From positions 17,541,965 through 17,605,964 of the forward strand of contig OY741273.1 of assembly GCA_963514095.1 (NCBI GenBank): a stretch of 64,000 nt of DNA. Direction: 5' to 3'. Origin of the DNA: Eutrigla gurnardus (Eukaryota; Chordata; Actinopteri; Perciformes; Triglidae). How positions within the stretch are numbered: the stretch's first letter is position 1; every line of letters starts with the position of its first letter. A program made the position numbers and the translations under genes. Below the pieces are notes generated by a model. That model did not search any database. It was not told where the DNA came from and was given only the letters and a program-made list of their open reading frames with translations. Positions 1 to 11,450 of the stretch are shown here, in pieces.

Positions 1-32
1 ACTGATAGTAGAGGCTTTCTGAGCTCGCGAAT

Positions 33-164
33 ATGGCGGAGGTTAGTCGAAAACACTGTTACAGAAATCAACCCAGCGGCGATCACGATCAGCATTCAAA
101 TACAGCAGCACATGAACCAACGGACTCGGCGGTCCGCGATCAGAACTTAAAACACATTAACAAG
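33..164 (+). pseudogene. Open frame of 44 codons interrupted by the hAT element; possible broken first exon
   Basis: An ATG at 33 (GCGAATATGG, fair Kozak context) opens MAEVSRKHCY and stays open up to the insertion point of the hAT element. The frame runs 14 codons into the transposon before a TGA. With the element and one duplicated 8-mer removed it would run about 15 more codons to a TGA near 1004. No homology is recognised. It lies at the window edge in CpG-rich DNA, so it could be a 5' exon, a transposon frame or chance. Confidence 0.25.
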
Positions 165-950
165 CAGTGGCGTGCACAGACATTTTGGGGGGCAGGTGCT
201 CAGTGAAAAATAAGGGCACTTTATGCGGCATGTAGAACTGACGGCTGACTTATTATAGCAGTGTGAGATTTAAAAAATAAATAAACATTACAGGCACATG
301 TTGAACGTTATATGCTATTGTTTTATTTCCCACAGAGCTGCTCCCCTGGGCTGCCTGCTGTAGCTCCCTTTCTTTTTCCCTTCTTATCCTCTCCTTTCTA
401 GGCATTATGCTGCAATTGGTAAATAAAAAGAGACCAAACAGTCTGGTTATATTTCAACAAGGCACAGGGCTACTTTTTCTGCAGGCAATTGGGTATTGCC
501 TGTTTGTCATTTAGCAAATACATTACTGCAAGTGTTAATTATGTAGGCCTAGCCTAATGTAAACCTACACAATAGCCTACTAAATATTCATCTTAAGTAA
601 GTATACAGATAGATTCACATGCTGTAGGATACCAATGACAAACTCTACTGGTGGTCATCATCATGTCATATCTATTACTGATTTTGGGTAGCGTCTAGCT
701 GGTGAGCAGCCGATAATTTATACCCAGCTGTGTGGCGTTGAGACCGGCTACTTCACAACAGAGACAAATAAATTCAAGTTGCAGCTTGGCAACTGAGGCG
801 CGTTCACACTGCTTTTATTTTGAAAATTGACCGGATTGTCTCGTGTTTCTTTGTGTGAAAAAAACGAACTTTCAAAAGGGCACTTGCTTGGTCCAGAGGG
901 CCAGGGCAGGTGCTTTAGCACCACCTAGTGTCTACCTGTGCACGCCACTG
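165..950. mobile_element. Non-autonomous hAT-type DNA transposon with intact ends and 8-bp target duplication
   Basis: The element begins CAGTGGCGTGCACAG at 165 and ends CTGTGCACGCCACTG at 950, giving perfect 15-bp terminal inverted repeats. The 8-mer TTAACAAG stands directly before it (157-164) and after it (951-958). CAG...CTG ends with an 8-bp duplication are diagnostic of the hAT superfamily. The 786-bp interior has no transposase frame, so it depends on an autonomous relative. The perfect duplication and termini suggest a fairly recent insertion. Confidence 0.92.
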
Positions 951-1004
951 TTAACAAGAATTACAAGCATATCCTACACTATCACTTATGTCTCTGCCCA
1001 GACT

Positions 1005-1640
1005 GATAGCCTCTTACTGGTATCGTTGCGTAAGACGATGACGGCGTTCCGTAACGGCGGTGGTTCGTGAGTCCCCGGCGTCAGCGGTGGACGTGATGAG
1101 TCGGCTTCGTCCAGACGAGAGCGGAGCGGGTTTCCTCTCGTTGATCAAACTCAAATAAAGAAAACAGTCCGTGTTTCTTTCTTCCACGGACGGCGATATA
1201 ATCGCGGCTTGGCGATTTGGTCAGCTTACTTCAGACAGCGTCTGGTAGCTGGACGGCAGGAACAGGCTTGGTTCCTCTTGTTGCAGCGGTGCGCTGCGGG
1301 GCCGTGTCCACCTCCTGTTGGTGGAGGGGTCGCCTCCCGTGGCAACGTGGTGTTGCGATGGAAGCGCTGGAACCAGCTCCCGGGTAGGAGTGGGAGCCAG
1401 AGAGTAAGAGTGAATAAGAGAGCGTTCTCCGGGCGGCTTCGGTTTATAAAGCTCAGGCCGCTCCAGGGGACCCCCTGGGGCGCCCGTTGTGACGTCACAT
1501 TCCTCACCTGGGTGAGAAGTGAAACTAAAATGGCGGTGTAGTTTTAATCCCCATTTGTCCCTTTGTCCTGGCCGCATGTGTGGGCTTCTGTAGGCCGCAT
1601 TGTGTAGTCCTAACGGTTAGGTCCCAACATTTGTGAGTCG
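1005..1640. promoter_or_regulatory. CpG/GC-rich segment with palindromic TATA-like box and CRE
   Basis: This stretch is much richer in G+C and CpG than the rest of the window. It contains TTTATAAA at 1443-1450, which reads as a TATA box on both strands, and the perfect CRE palindrome TGACGTCA at 1490-1497. A near-palindrome CCTAACGGTTAGG lies near 1610-1622. An AATAAA occurs at about 1154 on the plus strand. It could be a CpG-island promoter, possibly bidirectional, or the LTR of an unrecognised retroelement. Overlapping frames on both strands (1209-1541 plus, 1221-1577 minus) show no recognisable domain and are explained by the GC content. Confidence 0.4.
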
Positions 1641-1646
1641 ACACAC

Positions 1647-1648
<2 letters not shown>

Positions 1649-1684
<36 letters not shown>
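1649..1684. repeat. (TG)18 microsatellite
   Basis: Perfect TG dinucleotide run directly after the CpG-rich segment. Confidence 0.95.
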
Positions 1685-1685
<1 letters not shown>

Positions 1686-1755
1686 TAATGGGAAGCTAAA
1701 CCTCCCATTAATTATTCAACCACAGGGAAAAAAATAGGAAACAAGGACACGAGCC

Positions 1756-2460
1756 AAGGCCAACTCCTCCTTCTCCCCCTCCGCTTCTCTGCATCCACCT
1801 CTCCTTCACCTGCATCTCTTGTTTTTCATTTTCATCCTCCTCGCTCATTTGTCATCCTTCACTCTCATCTACCCTTCCTTCACACCAGTCATTTCTTCCT
1901 TTCTCCTTGGTTTTTACATTTCACCTTTTTTCGTACTCCTCTCTTTCTCTCTCTTATTTCTCTGTATTCCTATTTTCTCCATCTTAATTTGGTCTTTAGT
2001 CGTTTCCCTTCTTATTCTTTCACTTTTTCACTTTCCTCTCTCCCTTTCCATTCAATTCCACTCTTCTTCCATCCTCTTTCCATTTTTCATACCCTACTCC
2101 ATCTCTCCCTCCACCCTCTATCTTTTTGTAATTTTTATTCATTTTTACCTTAATTTTCTTGTTTCTTCATCTTTTCTTCCTTACTTCCCCTCATTTACTC
2201 AGCCCTCTCCCATCTAGTTTGCATTCTTCTCGACCATCTTTTCACCTTCACTCCTATATTTTCTTTCTCTACATGTGCACGTTCCTCATTTTTATTTTAA
2301 AGGGAAGATGATAGATCTTCCCTTTCATTTATATTAACATTCAAATTCATTTTCTCATCCTCCAGTCGTTTCCTCTGTCTAGTTTCCTCTCCCCTAGCTC
2401 TTCTCTTTCCCTCGCCTATCTCTTCTTTTCTCCTCCCTCTGCTTCATCCATTATGCCTGT
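1756..2460. repeat. Polypyrimidine tract (CT-rich, about 700 bp)
   Basis: The plus strand is dominated by C and T (cct/ttc/tct motifs) with few purines. The frame at 1819-2217 exists only because pyrimidine runs lack stop codons; its product is all F, L, S, P and I. Such strands can form triplex (H-DNA) structures. Confidence 0.8.
2299..2325. repeat. Perfect 11-bp hairpin within the pyrimidine tract
   Basis: AAAGGGAAGAT at 2299-2309, loop GATAG, then ATCTTCCCTTT at 2315-2325. No following T-run or gene context gives it an assigned role. Confidence 0.8.
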
Positions 2461-3573
2461 AAACAACGGGAAGTTTCATTATATTTGTCCCTATACTTTC
2501 AGTTGAGGAAAGTGCAGAATATCAATGAGCTTCCAGAAGAAGTTGCAGTAATTTGAAGTGTAAGCTGGTGGCCCGTAGAGGGGGAAATATTTTCTCTAGT
2601 TGCCTCTTGTGGAGCTCCATGAACATTGGCCAAGGAATCCTGCAGATTTCACAGTAATAAAATGTCACCTCAGCCATGTCACAGGGAATAATGGGCAGGT
2701 TCTGCTCCATTCAGACTCTGATGTAACATGCAATATTATTTTTGTTTTTACCTAAAATAAACACAGGACTTTCATCCAGGAAACCAGTGTTTGTTTTTTA
2801 GGTGAAGCTAAAAGTAAACATTGACCATTTTTCATGTCAGTCCCGTCATAACGGGAGTTGTTACTCATCTGACTCACGAGTCACTAGTCACAAGACTTAT
2901 TGGTCAGTCAAGATAACGTCAAACGCACTCTTTTCCTGTGGTTTTGTTGCCTAAACCTAATTTCTTGTGAAGACGGTTTAAGTTTATTTTGAAAAGACAC
3001 TGACCTGCTGTCCCAGACATGTCCAAAACTGTTGCTAGATGGGTACATAGAATGTTATACTTTGAAGCCTAAGGCCACTGACTAAGCATTGGTGTTTGAT
3101 GAGTTGGGAGTGAGACTGTGTTAAAAATGGGGCTCATTCCATGACAACATTTCACCTCCCTAAATCAAAGCCAGGTGTTAAAACTCTTCCCTCTCTCTCT
3201 TTCCGTGTTTCCTGTCTTGCTTTTCTGGTAATATATTTATGAAAAGCCCCTTTTAACCTGCGGAATTATCACTCTTTTTTCCGTAACGTTGTTAGTGTAA
3301 AAGGTACAGAGTCACTTGAAGAGTCGTGTAAATGTGCACGACTAGCCAAAGAAATATGTCACACTATCGTCAACACGGGATGCTTGTGTAAAAGGAGACA
3401 TTGTGCTGCAAAATTACAGTATGAACGCTGCCATTGCAGCATATTCAGAGGTCTTCTCTCCGTGATTATGGCAGGATCTCTGTCCAAAAAAAATTACCAT
3501 TAATTTTGGAATTCAACAATTCCTGTTTCTATATAACAATAAAAGCCCTCTAGCATTCAGTGGACATAATCCC
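2461..3573. other. Gene-free stretch with one copy of a dispersed repeat
   Basis: No coding or RNA gene seen. At about 2940-2972 a copy of the dispersed core GTTTTGTTGCCTAAACCTAA occurs, which recurs near 15,935 and, inverted, near 50,772. Confidence 0.6.
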
Positions 3574-3577
3574 TTAA

Positions 3578-4255
3578 AGGAGTCATAACCTGGTTTTATA
3601 CATATCCAGCCCCCCTTGGATCGCTTTGGATCAATTCGTAAAACTTATTAGAAAAAAAAAAAAAATTTAATCAAACATTGAGCTTGTTCTGACCCTTTTT
3701 CGTACCGCGATTTTATCACGCGAGATTACGCGCGAGGTTTTGACTGGTCCGGATGTGCATTGTATAGTATGTAATGAGGCGCGCGTTGATTCGCCGCAGG
3801 AAGGACAGAGCCGGGGGGGCTTGCCTGCATGCAGACTCCAAAACATAAACAGCCCCCTGTCATGGCGCACACACTAAATGACGAACCTTACGGAATTCAG
3901 GCATTTATGTACGAACCAGAGTCGGAACCCGAACCGGAGAGTGAAGAGCCAGAGACGGTTGAAGAGACACGTTTACAGCAGGACGTCAGGTAGCGGACGG
4001 GGGGGGGGTTGGGTGGTGAAAGAGGGGTGGGCTTATGCAAGTAGCCTCCACGGTGATGTCACCGTAGGCGCAGAATCAAAATCTCGTGCTTTAGGAATGC
4101 ACACCCTTGTGTGCTATTCCTGTTCGGAAAAAGAGCAGAAGCGAAAAAACGGCGCCACTTTCAAACTCCAGCCTTTCAGGCAAGTTTCAACTGAGGTCAA
4201 ACACAGATATGCATGTTTTAACAAGAGAAATTGCGATTTCCTGGTGATGACTCCT
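3578..4255. mobile_element. TTAA-flanked inverted-repeat element (678 bp) carrying a P2RX7_C-like N-terminal frame
   Basis: The ends are AGGAGTCATAACCTGG (3578) and, inverted, AGGAGTCATCACCAGG (4240-4255). TTAA lies immediately outside at 3574-3577 and 4256-4259. TTAA duplications are typical of piggyBac and Kolobok superfamilies; which one applies is not decided. No transposase is present. The interior holds CpG-rich sequence, an A14 run near 3652-3665, a G10 run near 3999 and a short acidic open frame on the plus strand (separate entry). Confidence 0.7.
3862..3993 (+). pseudogene. Short acidic frame resembling the N-terminus of fish P2X7-like (P2RX7_C) proteins
   Basis: The ATG at 3862 opens a 43-residue frame starting MAHTLNDEPYGIQAFMYEPE, followed by SEPEPESEEPE. 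The 'PY..(F/Y)MYEPE' plus acidic run is, from memory of the family, how many teleost 'P2X purinoceptor 7-like' proteins begin. It ends in GTCAG|GTAGCG, where a splice donor would precede the TAG, so it may be a first exon whose later exons were lost. No zinc-cluster exon follows within this element. The match is short and acidic, so the assignment is moderate. Confidence 0.4.
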
Positions 4256-4689
4256 TTAAATGCAAACAAGGATTGTGGGTCAGTCGTGGGTTTGCACAAG
4301 TGAGTGTGCAACTATCTGTCTGTCCACAGCTAATCTCTCATTCTGCTGCAGCAAACTGCATAATATCATAATATTTTAGGTGGCCGGTTATGGCTGCATG
4401 CTCAGGGACCTCTCGTGGTTGCTGTGACTCAAACTTTCACAAATGTCACTTCTTAAAGTCTGTTTTATACTGTCGTTGACTGCCTGCTTACTCCTCACTC
4501 ACTACTCTTAATATCATAATACAATCACACAGTGGTTGTTGCAGACACACCTGGCAGGGATCTGCACTTGACAGAATGCACCTTTGTAGTTACGATTTAA
4601 AAATGTGCACATATTCTCCTTTTTCTCTATCAAATATGTATGAATATCATTCCTAATTGAATGAAATGGCCTTTATGAAAGACAGCTGT

Positions 4690-5215
4690 CACATATGCAG
4701 GCTTGCTGTGATCGTGCCCCTGCAGATCGCCATCTTGTGTTTCCAGCACCTCCCTGTCTGTCCTGTTTGTGTGTTTGGCTTCTAGCTCTGCTCATCACAC
4801 TTGCCTGCCTGCAATCAGCTCCTCGAGTGCACCTGCCTCTCATCAGCTCAGCCACATGGTGTATATCTAGTCTGGCTCTCCAACCACTCCCTGGCTAGAT
4901 TGTTGCCTCTACCTCAGTGGTACACACACGCTAAGGCCAAATTCACTGTCGTAATTTCTTCATGCATCCTCATGTTCTAACCCGTATTTCCCGTGCTTTG
5001 GGATCACCATTGGCTTGCCTGTCAGCTATGCTTAACTGCTTTCCACACTTTCCCCTCATTATTGTCCCACACCAGCGTCATGTCTGCCATCCTCCTGGAC
5101 CCTGGATTCTAATTCTGTATAATTAGTTCAATCTCCTCATCCTTTGTGGCAATAAAAGACTCGTTTTACACCATCAACCTGCCTGTGTACTGCTCTTGGG
5201 TCCTACTTCACTTCA
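4690..5215 (+). mobile_element. Degenerate Gypsy-like solo LTR
   Basis: The stretch has the layout of fish Ty3/Gypsy LTRs: CT-rich with repeated cctgcctg/cacctg words, GTATATCTAG as a weak TATA region near 4861, CCTGGATTC near 5100, then AATAAAAGACTCG near 5151, and CTTGGGTCCTAC close to the end. No internal gag-pol sequence, primer-binding site or clear target duplication is visible. Both boundaries are approximate. Confidence 0.45.
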
Positions 5216-5227
5216 CATATCGATAAT

Positions 5228-5246
5228 GGGGGGGGGGGGGGGGGGG
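5228..5246. repeat. G19 homopolymer
   Basis: An uninterrupted run of 19 G, directly after the LTR remnant. Such runs can form G-quadruplexes and are prone to assembly and length error. Confidence 0.9.
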
Positions 5247-6777
5247 TGAACAAATAACACAATAATGCAAAACATTCACCTGCTAAAAATGAGATTAGAA
5301 CCCAACAGGGCAGGCAACACATGAAGATCCACTTGAGTACGGGAACACAGCGGGAACAGCAGAATGACGAAAAAAAAAACGGAAGCAGGAGCACAAGGAA
5401 ACAGGCTGGAAGACATGAACGGAGATACGAAGACAAACCACCAAAGAGAAAGTACACAGACTTAATACACAAGGGACTCATTTGGGAATCAATAAAACTG
5501 CACCCAAGATCATGACATCTAGGGCTTTTATTGTTAAATGTAAGAAGAGTAGGAGTGGACCTGGTCTGCGCTGCCTTTGTCAAGGTTGAAAGGAGTAATA
5601 CATTTTGCCATCTTGGTTTTTGGAGTTCGATAAAAAAAAAAAAAATAGACCTATCTCAACCTGTTCTGCACAACATTATTGGTTGATGCCATTATTCTTG
5701 GAGTCTTTGACTTTGTTCCCAGAAAAAAAGTATGCTGCTTTGCTTTCTGTGTGAAAGTACAAAAAAAAAACAATAGTTTATTGACATGCAAATGAATCAC
5801 ACACAAAAAGGAATGCCCCTGGTGTGTAAAGGCCCTAAATGAGTCAGCATGCTTCAAATGATGGTGGAATAGGAACTGAATACTGAAACCCCCCCTCCCC
5901 ATTTAGACGTTTAGATGTTGGTATTTTGTGGGGCTGCCTCTCGCTGTAAATAAAGGGAACGAAAACGTAGCAACAACAGGCAAAAAACATAAAGTAATAG
6001 TCTGCCTGAATGTCTCCGTGTACGTGTAGGTGAGCATTATGTAATTAATACTGAAAGCAATGATAGCCAGAACATCTAATTGTATTTAACTATGGTTTCT
6101 CTAAGACAACTTTACTAGCTTGTATGGGAGCCAAAGGTATCAGTTCATCCATGTTGAGATTACATTTCAAGCACATTGCTTGACAGATGGTGGCTGCTTC
6201 ACTGCCGTGTTTTATTCACTCACTTTTTGAGAAGGAGGAAGATGCCTGCAGACTTTCAGCACTGGCATATGTAGTTGTATATAAATATGCATGTAGAAAA
6301 TACTGCTTTTTTCTGTCTAATGCAACAACCCTCCAAAAAATATATTTCTTTCCTTCGTAATCACTCAAAATGTACTAGTTTGGGAATTAAAAAAAAAAGT
6401 GTCTGCTTTTAGTGACGAAGCTCCTCCGTGTTTATGATTACAGAAACATCTTCATGCCAAATAAAACTAAATAATAGATTACCACAACTTGATACCGAAA
6501 CGATTTGGAGAAAAGTTTCAAAAAAAGGCAATAAATCTTACAGAACAAAATGTCTTTGGAAAGTGACCTACATTAATTCTGTTTAAACCGCTATGCTGGT
6601 AATTGGTGCTGGGAGGCCACATCGTCATAGCAGAACACTGAACTGAAAGTGAAGCTCAGTGAACTGTGTCTAATGATTTTAATTAACTGTAAACGGATGA
6701 GCTTGTCACAAGACTAAATCTAATCAGAGCAAATATTTAGCCTGTGTGAAACAAAACCATCTATTATATGAGTTTCT

Positions 6778-6781
<4 letters not shown>
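5247..6781. other. Gene-free AT-rich stretch
   Basis: No coding exon, RNA gene or known repeat recognised. Several A runs of 8-13 nt occur (5630, 5760, 6390). Confidence 0.6.

Positions 6782-6860
<79 letters not shown>
6782..6860. repeat. (TG)n microsatellite, about 79 nt
   Basis: Perfect TG run; open frames across it translate to alternating Cys-Val or His-Thr and are artefacts. Confidence 0.95.
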
Positions 6861-6861
<1 letters not shown>

Positions 6862-9800
6862 AGGAATCATGGAAAAGTGGAAAAAGATGGATATGCACCA
6901 GCTGTATGAGGACATTTTAACAAGAATTTAACAGTGAAAGCTATTATCCCTAATTTATCTCATGAGTCACTCAATTCAGTTCTATTTTCTATCTACCGGT
7001 ATTTCTTTTTATGTAACCTTTATTTATATTTTGGGAGTTATCTGGTACCTTGTGTTTTGTGTGCTAAGCAATGTTGTACTACCTTGACTGCATATGCCTA
7101 GCAATTACATTCATAATGGATGATCCTGCAGAGCCAGCCTACTCTCACCTAATGGTGTATGAATGACACCACAATTTGTAAGTTACTTTGCATGCTATAA
7201 CAAGAACAAACAAGGTCCCGCGGTGTTAGTTATTACAAAGTTTAGTGAAGTGTTCCATACTTGTTGAGTTGTTTGCATTTAACGTGCAAGGGCTGTCTGT
7301 AGCGACCACTAGCCTGTTTTGGACACTTTCCTTTATAAATTACTCAAAGATCTTGAGGTAGTATTCTTATATGTCACCAGGAAATCATAAAGTGATTTGC
7401 AACACAGGAAGCAGCATGTGTGAACAGGATCAGGGATCCATATGAGCCGTACCAATTTCCCTCCTCAAGTCCTCATTACAGGTCAGGAAAAATAGTATGC
7501 CTGTGTTGTGAATGAAAGCAGTAATATTACTGTTTTTAGAACATTAGCACTGCACAACAACAGTTCCTAGGCCGCCATTTTCCTGAAAGTAATAAAGAGA
7601 CTGTGTTCACGTACATCTGGCCTTGCTTCCCCGATAATTTGACAGTGAAATTACATTCTGTATGCTTTTTCTTCGAATAAAACAACAATTATCTTCATTC
7701 TCATCCTCCCAATCATCACTGACCTCTGCAAGCTTCTCAGTCTATTATAAATATGATGTACTCCGCCTGTTTTTGCTATTCTCTACTCTGTCCTTTCCCA
7801 GAGAGAGAGGATTATTTTCATTCTTTCAGTTTAGTGTACTGGTGTTTTGTACGAGACATTTCATGATTGAGCAATGTCAGTCATGTTTATCAGTCCGTGG
7901 CTCCATCTTTCTGTCCTTAAGTATAGTGCAGCCGTAGTTGTGTGGCCTCTTTTCTTCTTTCTTCCTCTTTTATTCCTCCATGTCTCTCTCTTCATCACTC
8001 CGTCCCTCTCAGCAGTGCAGTATGAAGATGAGTCCTTGTGTAATAAATGTGTCAGTTAGCAGCATTTATTCCATTAAAGAAGTCTCTGATCTATTTCTGA
8101 CCGTCTTTCTTTTTCACTCATATCTCTTTTATTGCTTTCCCCTTCTTGTTAAAAAAATAATCTCCCATCTCTTCTGCTACCATTATCTGCAACTCTACTT
8201 CCTTCGTTGACACTTTCAAATCCCAAAGTACAAAAAACCCTTTTGCTCTCTCTCTCTCTTTGTAAGAAGGCAGTCTTGTGTGATAATCCACATAATTCAT
8301 GGTGACCGCAAATACTTACCTCTGCCAACTACCAGCTAATAGTGACAACAGTACAAATGTAATCAGATTTTATTGGGGAAGCAGTTAATGAGCTCCACTT
8401 GGAATCAAATTTGTGCCATCTACTTATTAATATAAAAACATGAAAGAGCACAAACCCATAGGCAGATTTTTACATCAAGCTCTCCTAATTATTCTTAGTG
8501 AGATCACAGTGTGTAATCAGTGTACCTGCAGTAGCTCACATAGTCTAATGTGCTCTGCTAATGTTAGCTCCACAGGTTTTATGGTAGAAATGTTTTAGAA
8601 ACGTGTATCTTCTTTCAACCTTTCCAGGTGTCAAGTATCATTATCACACAACGTTTTTTAGATACTAATCCAGGAAACAAAATGAAGAAAATCTTAATCC
8701 ATTGCATGAGAGTCTTTAAAGCAGAGCTGGATAGATGTTGGACCCTGGTCAAAGCTGGACGATGCTACACTGTGAATGGCCAATCTTTGTTCGAGGGGTG
8801 GGACTTCAGTCTGGTGTCTCAATACTTATTATACAATAACTTTTTTGTTCAAACACGAAAAAAGAACACAATTTAACAAAATGATGTATTCCCTTTCTCA
8901 GGCAGTTTTGAGTGAAAACAACAGTTCATTTTAAATCTAATCCATCTTTTTCATCAAACGCCCATATAGACAAAGCGAAAAAAGTTCAGATGACAAGCAT
9001 AAATAACAGAATGACAAAATCAATTTCTAATAACGTGGGAGACAGTTTAGAGACTCTCTCACACACACGCGCGCACACACACACACACTGATCAGAGCTG
9101 AAGTAATTCAACACTAAGCTTCCCAAAAACTCCTGATGTGACTGTGTACACACTGTGAGCTTTACTGAAATCCCCGTTTAAACCTCTGCTCTCCCTGGGA
9201 ATTAGAAATTAATAAACTTTACTACTGAGGTGGTAAATAGAATACAGGCTCAATGCCAGTGTCATCGAGCTTAAGCAAGAATTCAATGAAGCAGCGATTC
9301 ACCTCAAAATTCAAAATATGACGAAAGAGATGAGATGAGGTAAAGATACGGGCGAGGACTGTACAGAAGACTATTGAGGAATGTGGATGCTATGTTTATG
9401 GTACAAGTTGTAAGATTATGAAGTTTGGGTTGATCACTCAGTGATATCTTTTACTTTTAAGTCACATTTAAGTCACAAAGTATGAATGTTGGGGGAGCTA
9501 CAGTGGGAAAAGCAAGTGTGCTGCTCTTTCTCCCATTAAATCTCCTTAAAGCTGCTTTCAAAGTAATGGACCTGATCAAGAACCACTCATATGAACCGAT
9601 TTGTTCTGAAGTGGCTTGTATGGATGATTTAGGAGAACTTGCCACATTCACCAATTTGCTCGTATTTTGAATTACTTAGGTACGAACACGAGTGGTCCAG
9701 ACCTGTCATAGGAGTGGTGTGCAATGAGATGAGCAATTAGGATCTCTGAAATCAGGACTTCAATGTGGGACGTATGTGGCAGGAATAATACTACTACAAT

Positions 9801-11392
9801 ACTATTATTGGGGTCTTAATAATGTTAATTTACAATTCTCAGGAACGTGCCCTCATTTATGTACAGGTGGCATTTATCATGTTTAAGATGTTCATTTACA
9901 CAGTTGCGCGATCTTACATGAGGGCCATTATCTTTAAAAGAATGATATACTATGAATGAAATATGAATAAATCAAATGAATACTTAGGTGAAAGGTGTCT
10001 CTCAAAGTGACGAATCTGACCCTGAAGTTCCCCCCAGCTCTCTGGAGGTTTTTGCTACAAAGCTAAAGAGCTAGAAGCGTAGTGGACACTGGATTGAACA
10101 CTTTTGTGGTGGCTAGAAATAAACCTGCAAATGAATGCAAACGTCTCTCATTTTCATTCATTTTCAACATGGATGTGTATAGCAACAAGGAAATGTACAT
10201 TACACTCTTCCCCCTATTTATTTCAACTCATTTACACGATCATATTCATCAGAACAGGAAATATACAGATTGGCAGCATTTGGGATTTAAGCCAAAAGCC
10301 TTTAATTTCCATACTAAGATCTCTGGTATGCAAAGAACAACACCTCACTATATAACAACTCTTAGAAACACATTTCCTCTGACATGGTTCCTGCAATCTC
10401 ACATACATTATTGTAGGTTTCTTTTAATGAAGCAGAAGACATCAAGCTTTTCCTTCGCTTCTCTCAAAGGAGTTCGGTTCACGTTAAAATTACGTTATGT
10501 TTGCACTCTGAGAGTACACACCTGGAGCACCCTTTTCAGCATGGGCATCTGAGAATAAATGCATGCAAATATGATTCAGAATAAATGAATGATGAGTGGA
10601 TCAGATATTACAGGCAGAAACAACAGCCCAATAAAAACTAGAATATTTACTGAAACCCACAAGGCCTGAAATTATATGGAGGGATGAGTGAGACTAATTT
10701 GATTTTGTTCCCACATCTTCCACCTTGTTCTCTGCTCCTGCATGACTGGAGCTGATATGCTGGATGGACATGTTTCTTTCATCTGAGAGTTATGAAGAAA
10801 TGGTGTTCATTTCCACTTTGAAGTGCAACACAGCATTGCATCACATCACTTGTTGTGCATCGACAGATGTACTGCACACCAGACGTGCTGTCTGTCCCTG
10901 GCAACGTCATTTGAACCCCCACTCCTGTTTTTATGATTCCTCATTCTTCTCAGCGTTATTCTCGTGATTCAAACAAGATGTTAGCCCCCAGGAGCAAGAT
11001 CCCTAAATTATTCCCAAGTAAATGTTGCTCTCAGGAACTTTGTGAACTTAACAAAAAACATTTAGTGGCATTAAGGAGGCATCCTTGTGGTAAAATGAGA
11101 TAGATGTAACAAGATGAAAAAAAACGTGGTTTGTCTCTCTGTGACGACATTTACTGCTGCATAGTATTTCCTGATCTAAGAGCATATGTCTCCCCAGTAC
11201 ATTAGTTTAGTCTAATTACTACTAAGTACTAGAGAACTTCCATGTTTTATGTATGAAGTAGTACATGAGTTGAAACAGTGGCGTGAGTGTGTTTGACCCA
11301 GGGCTGGCCCGAGGCATCAGCAAATTACTGGGTTGCTAAGGACCCCTGCAGCAGGGGACCTCCAAGAATGTTTGCAATCTCCTGGAAATGTG

Positions 11393-11395
<3 letters not shown>
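6861..11395. other. Gene-free stretch with a pyrimidine-rich segment
   Basis: No gene recognised. The plus strand is CT-rich between about 7662 and 8210, which explains the open frames there. A short mixed (AC/GC) run lies at 9059-9088. The 156-codon frame at 10082-10552 has no recognisable domain and no splice or promoter support. Confidence 0.6.

Positions 11396-11449
<54 letters not shown>
11396..11449. repeat. (TG)27 microsatellite
   Basis: Perfect TG run. Confidence 0.95.

Positions 11450-11450
<1 letters not shown>

Noticed and set aside
1819..2217. 132-codon open frame
   Set aside because: It lies in a polypyrimidine tract; the product is only F, L, S, P, I and similar, explained by lack of stop codons in CT-rich DNA.
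10082..10552. 156-codon plus-strand frame
   Set aside because: No recognisable domain and irregular composition; no supporting signals.
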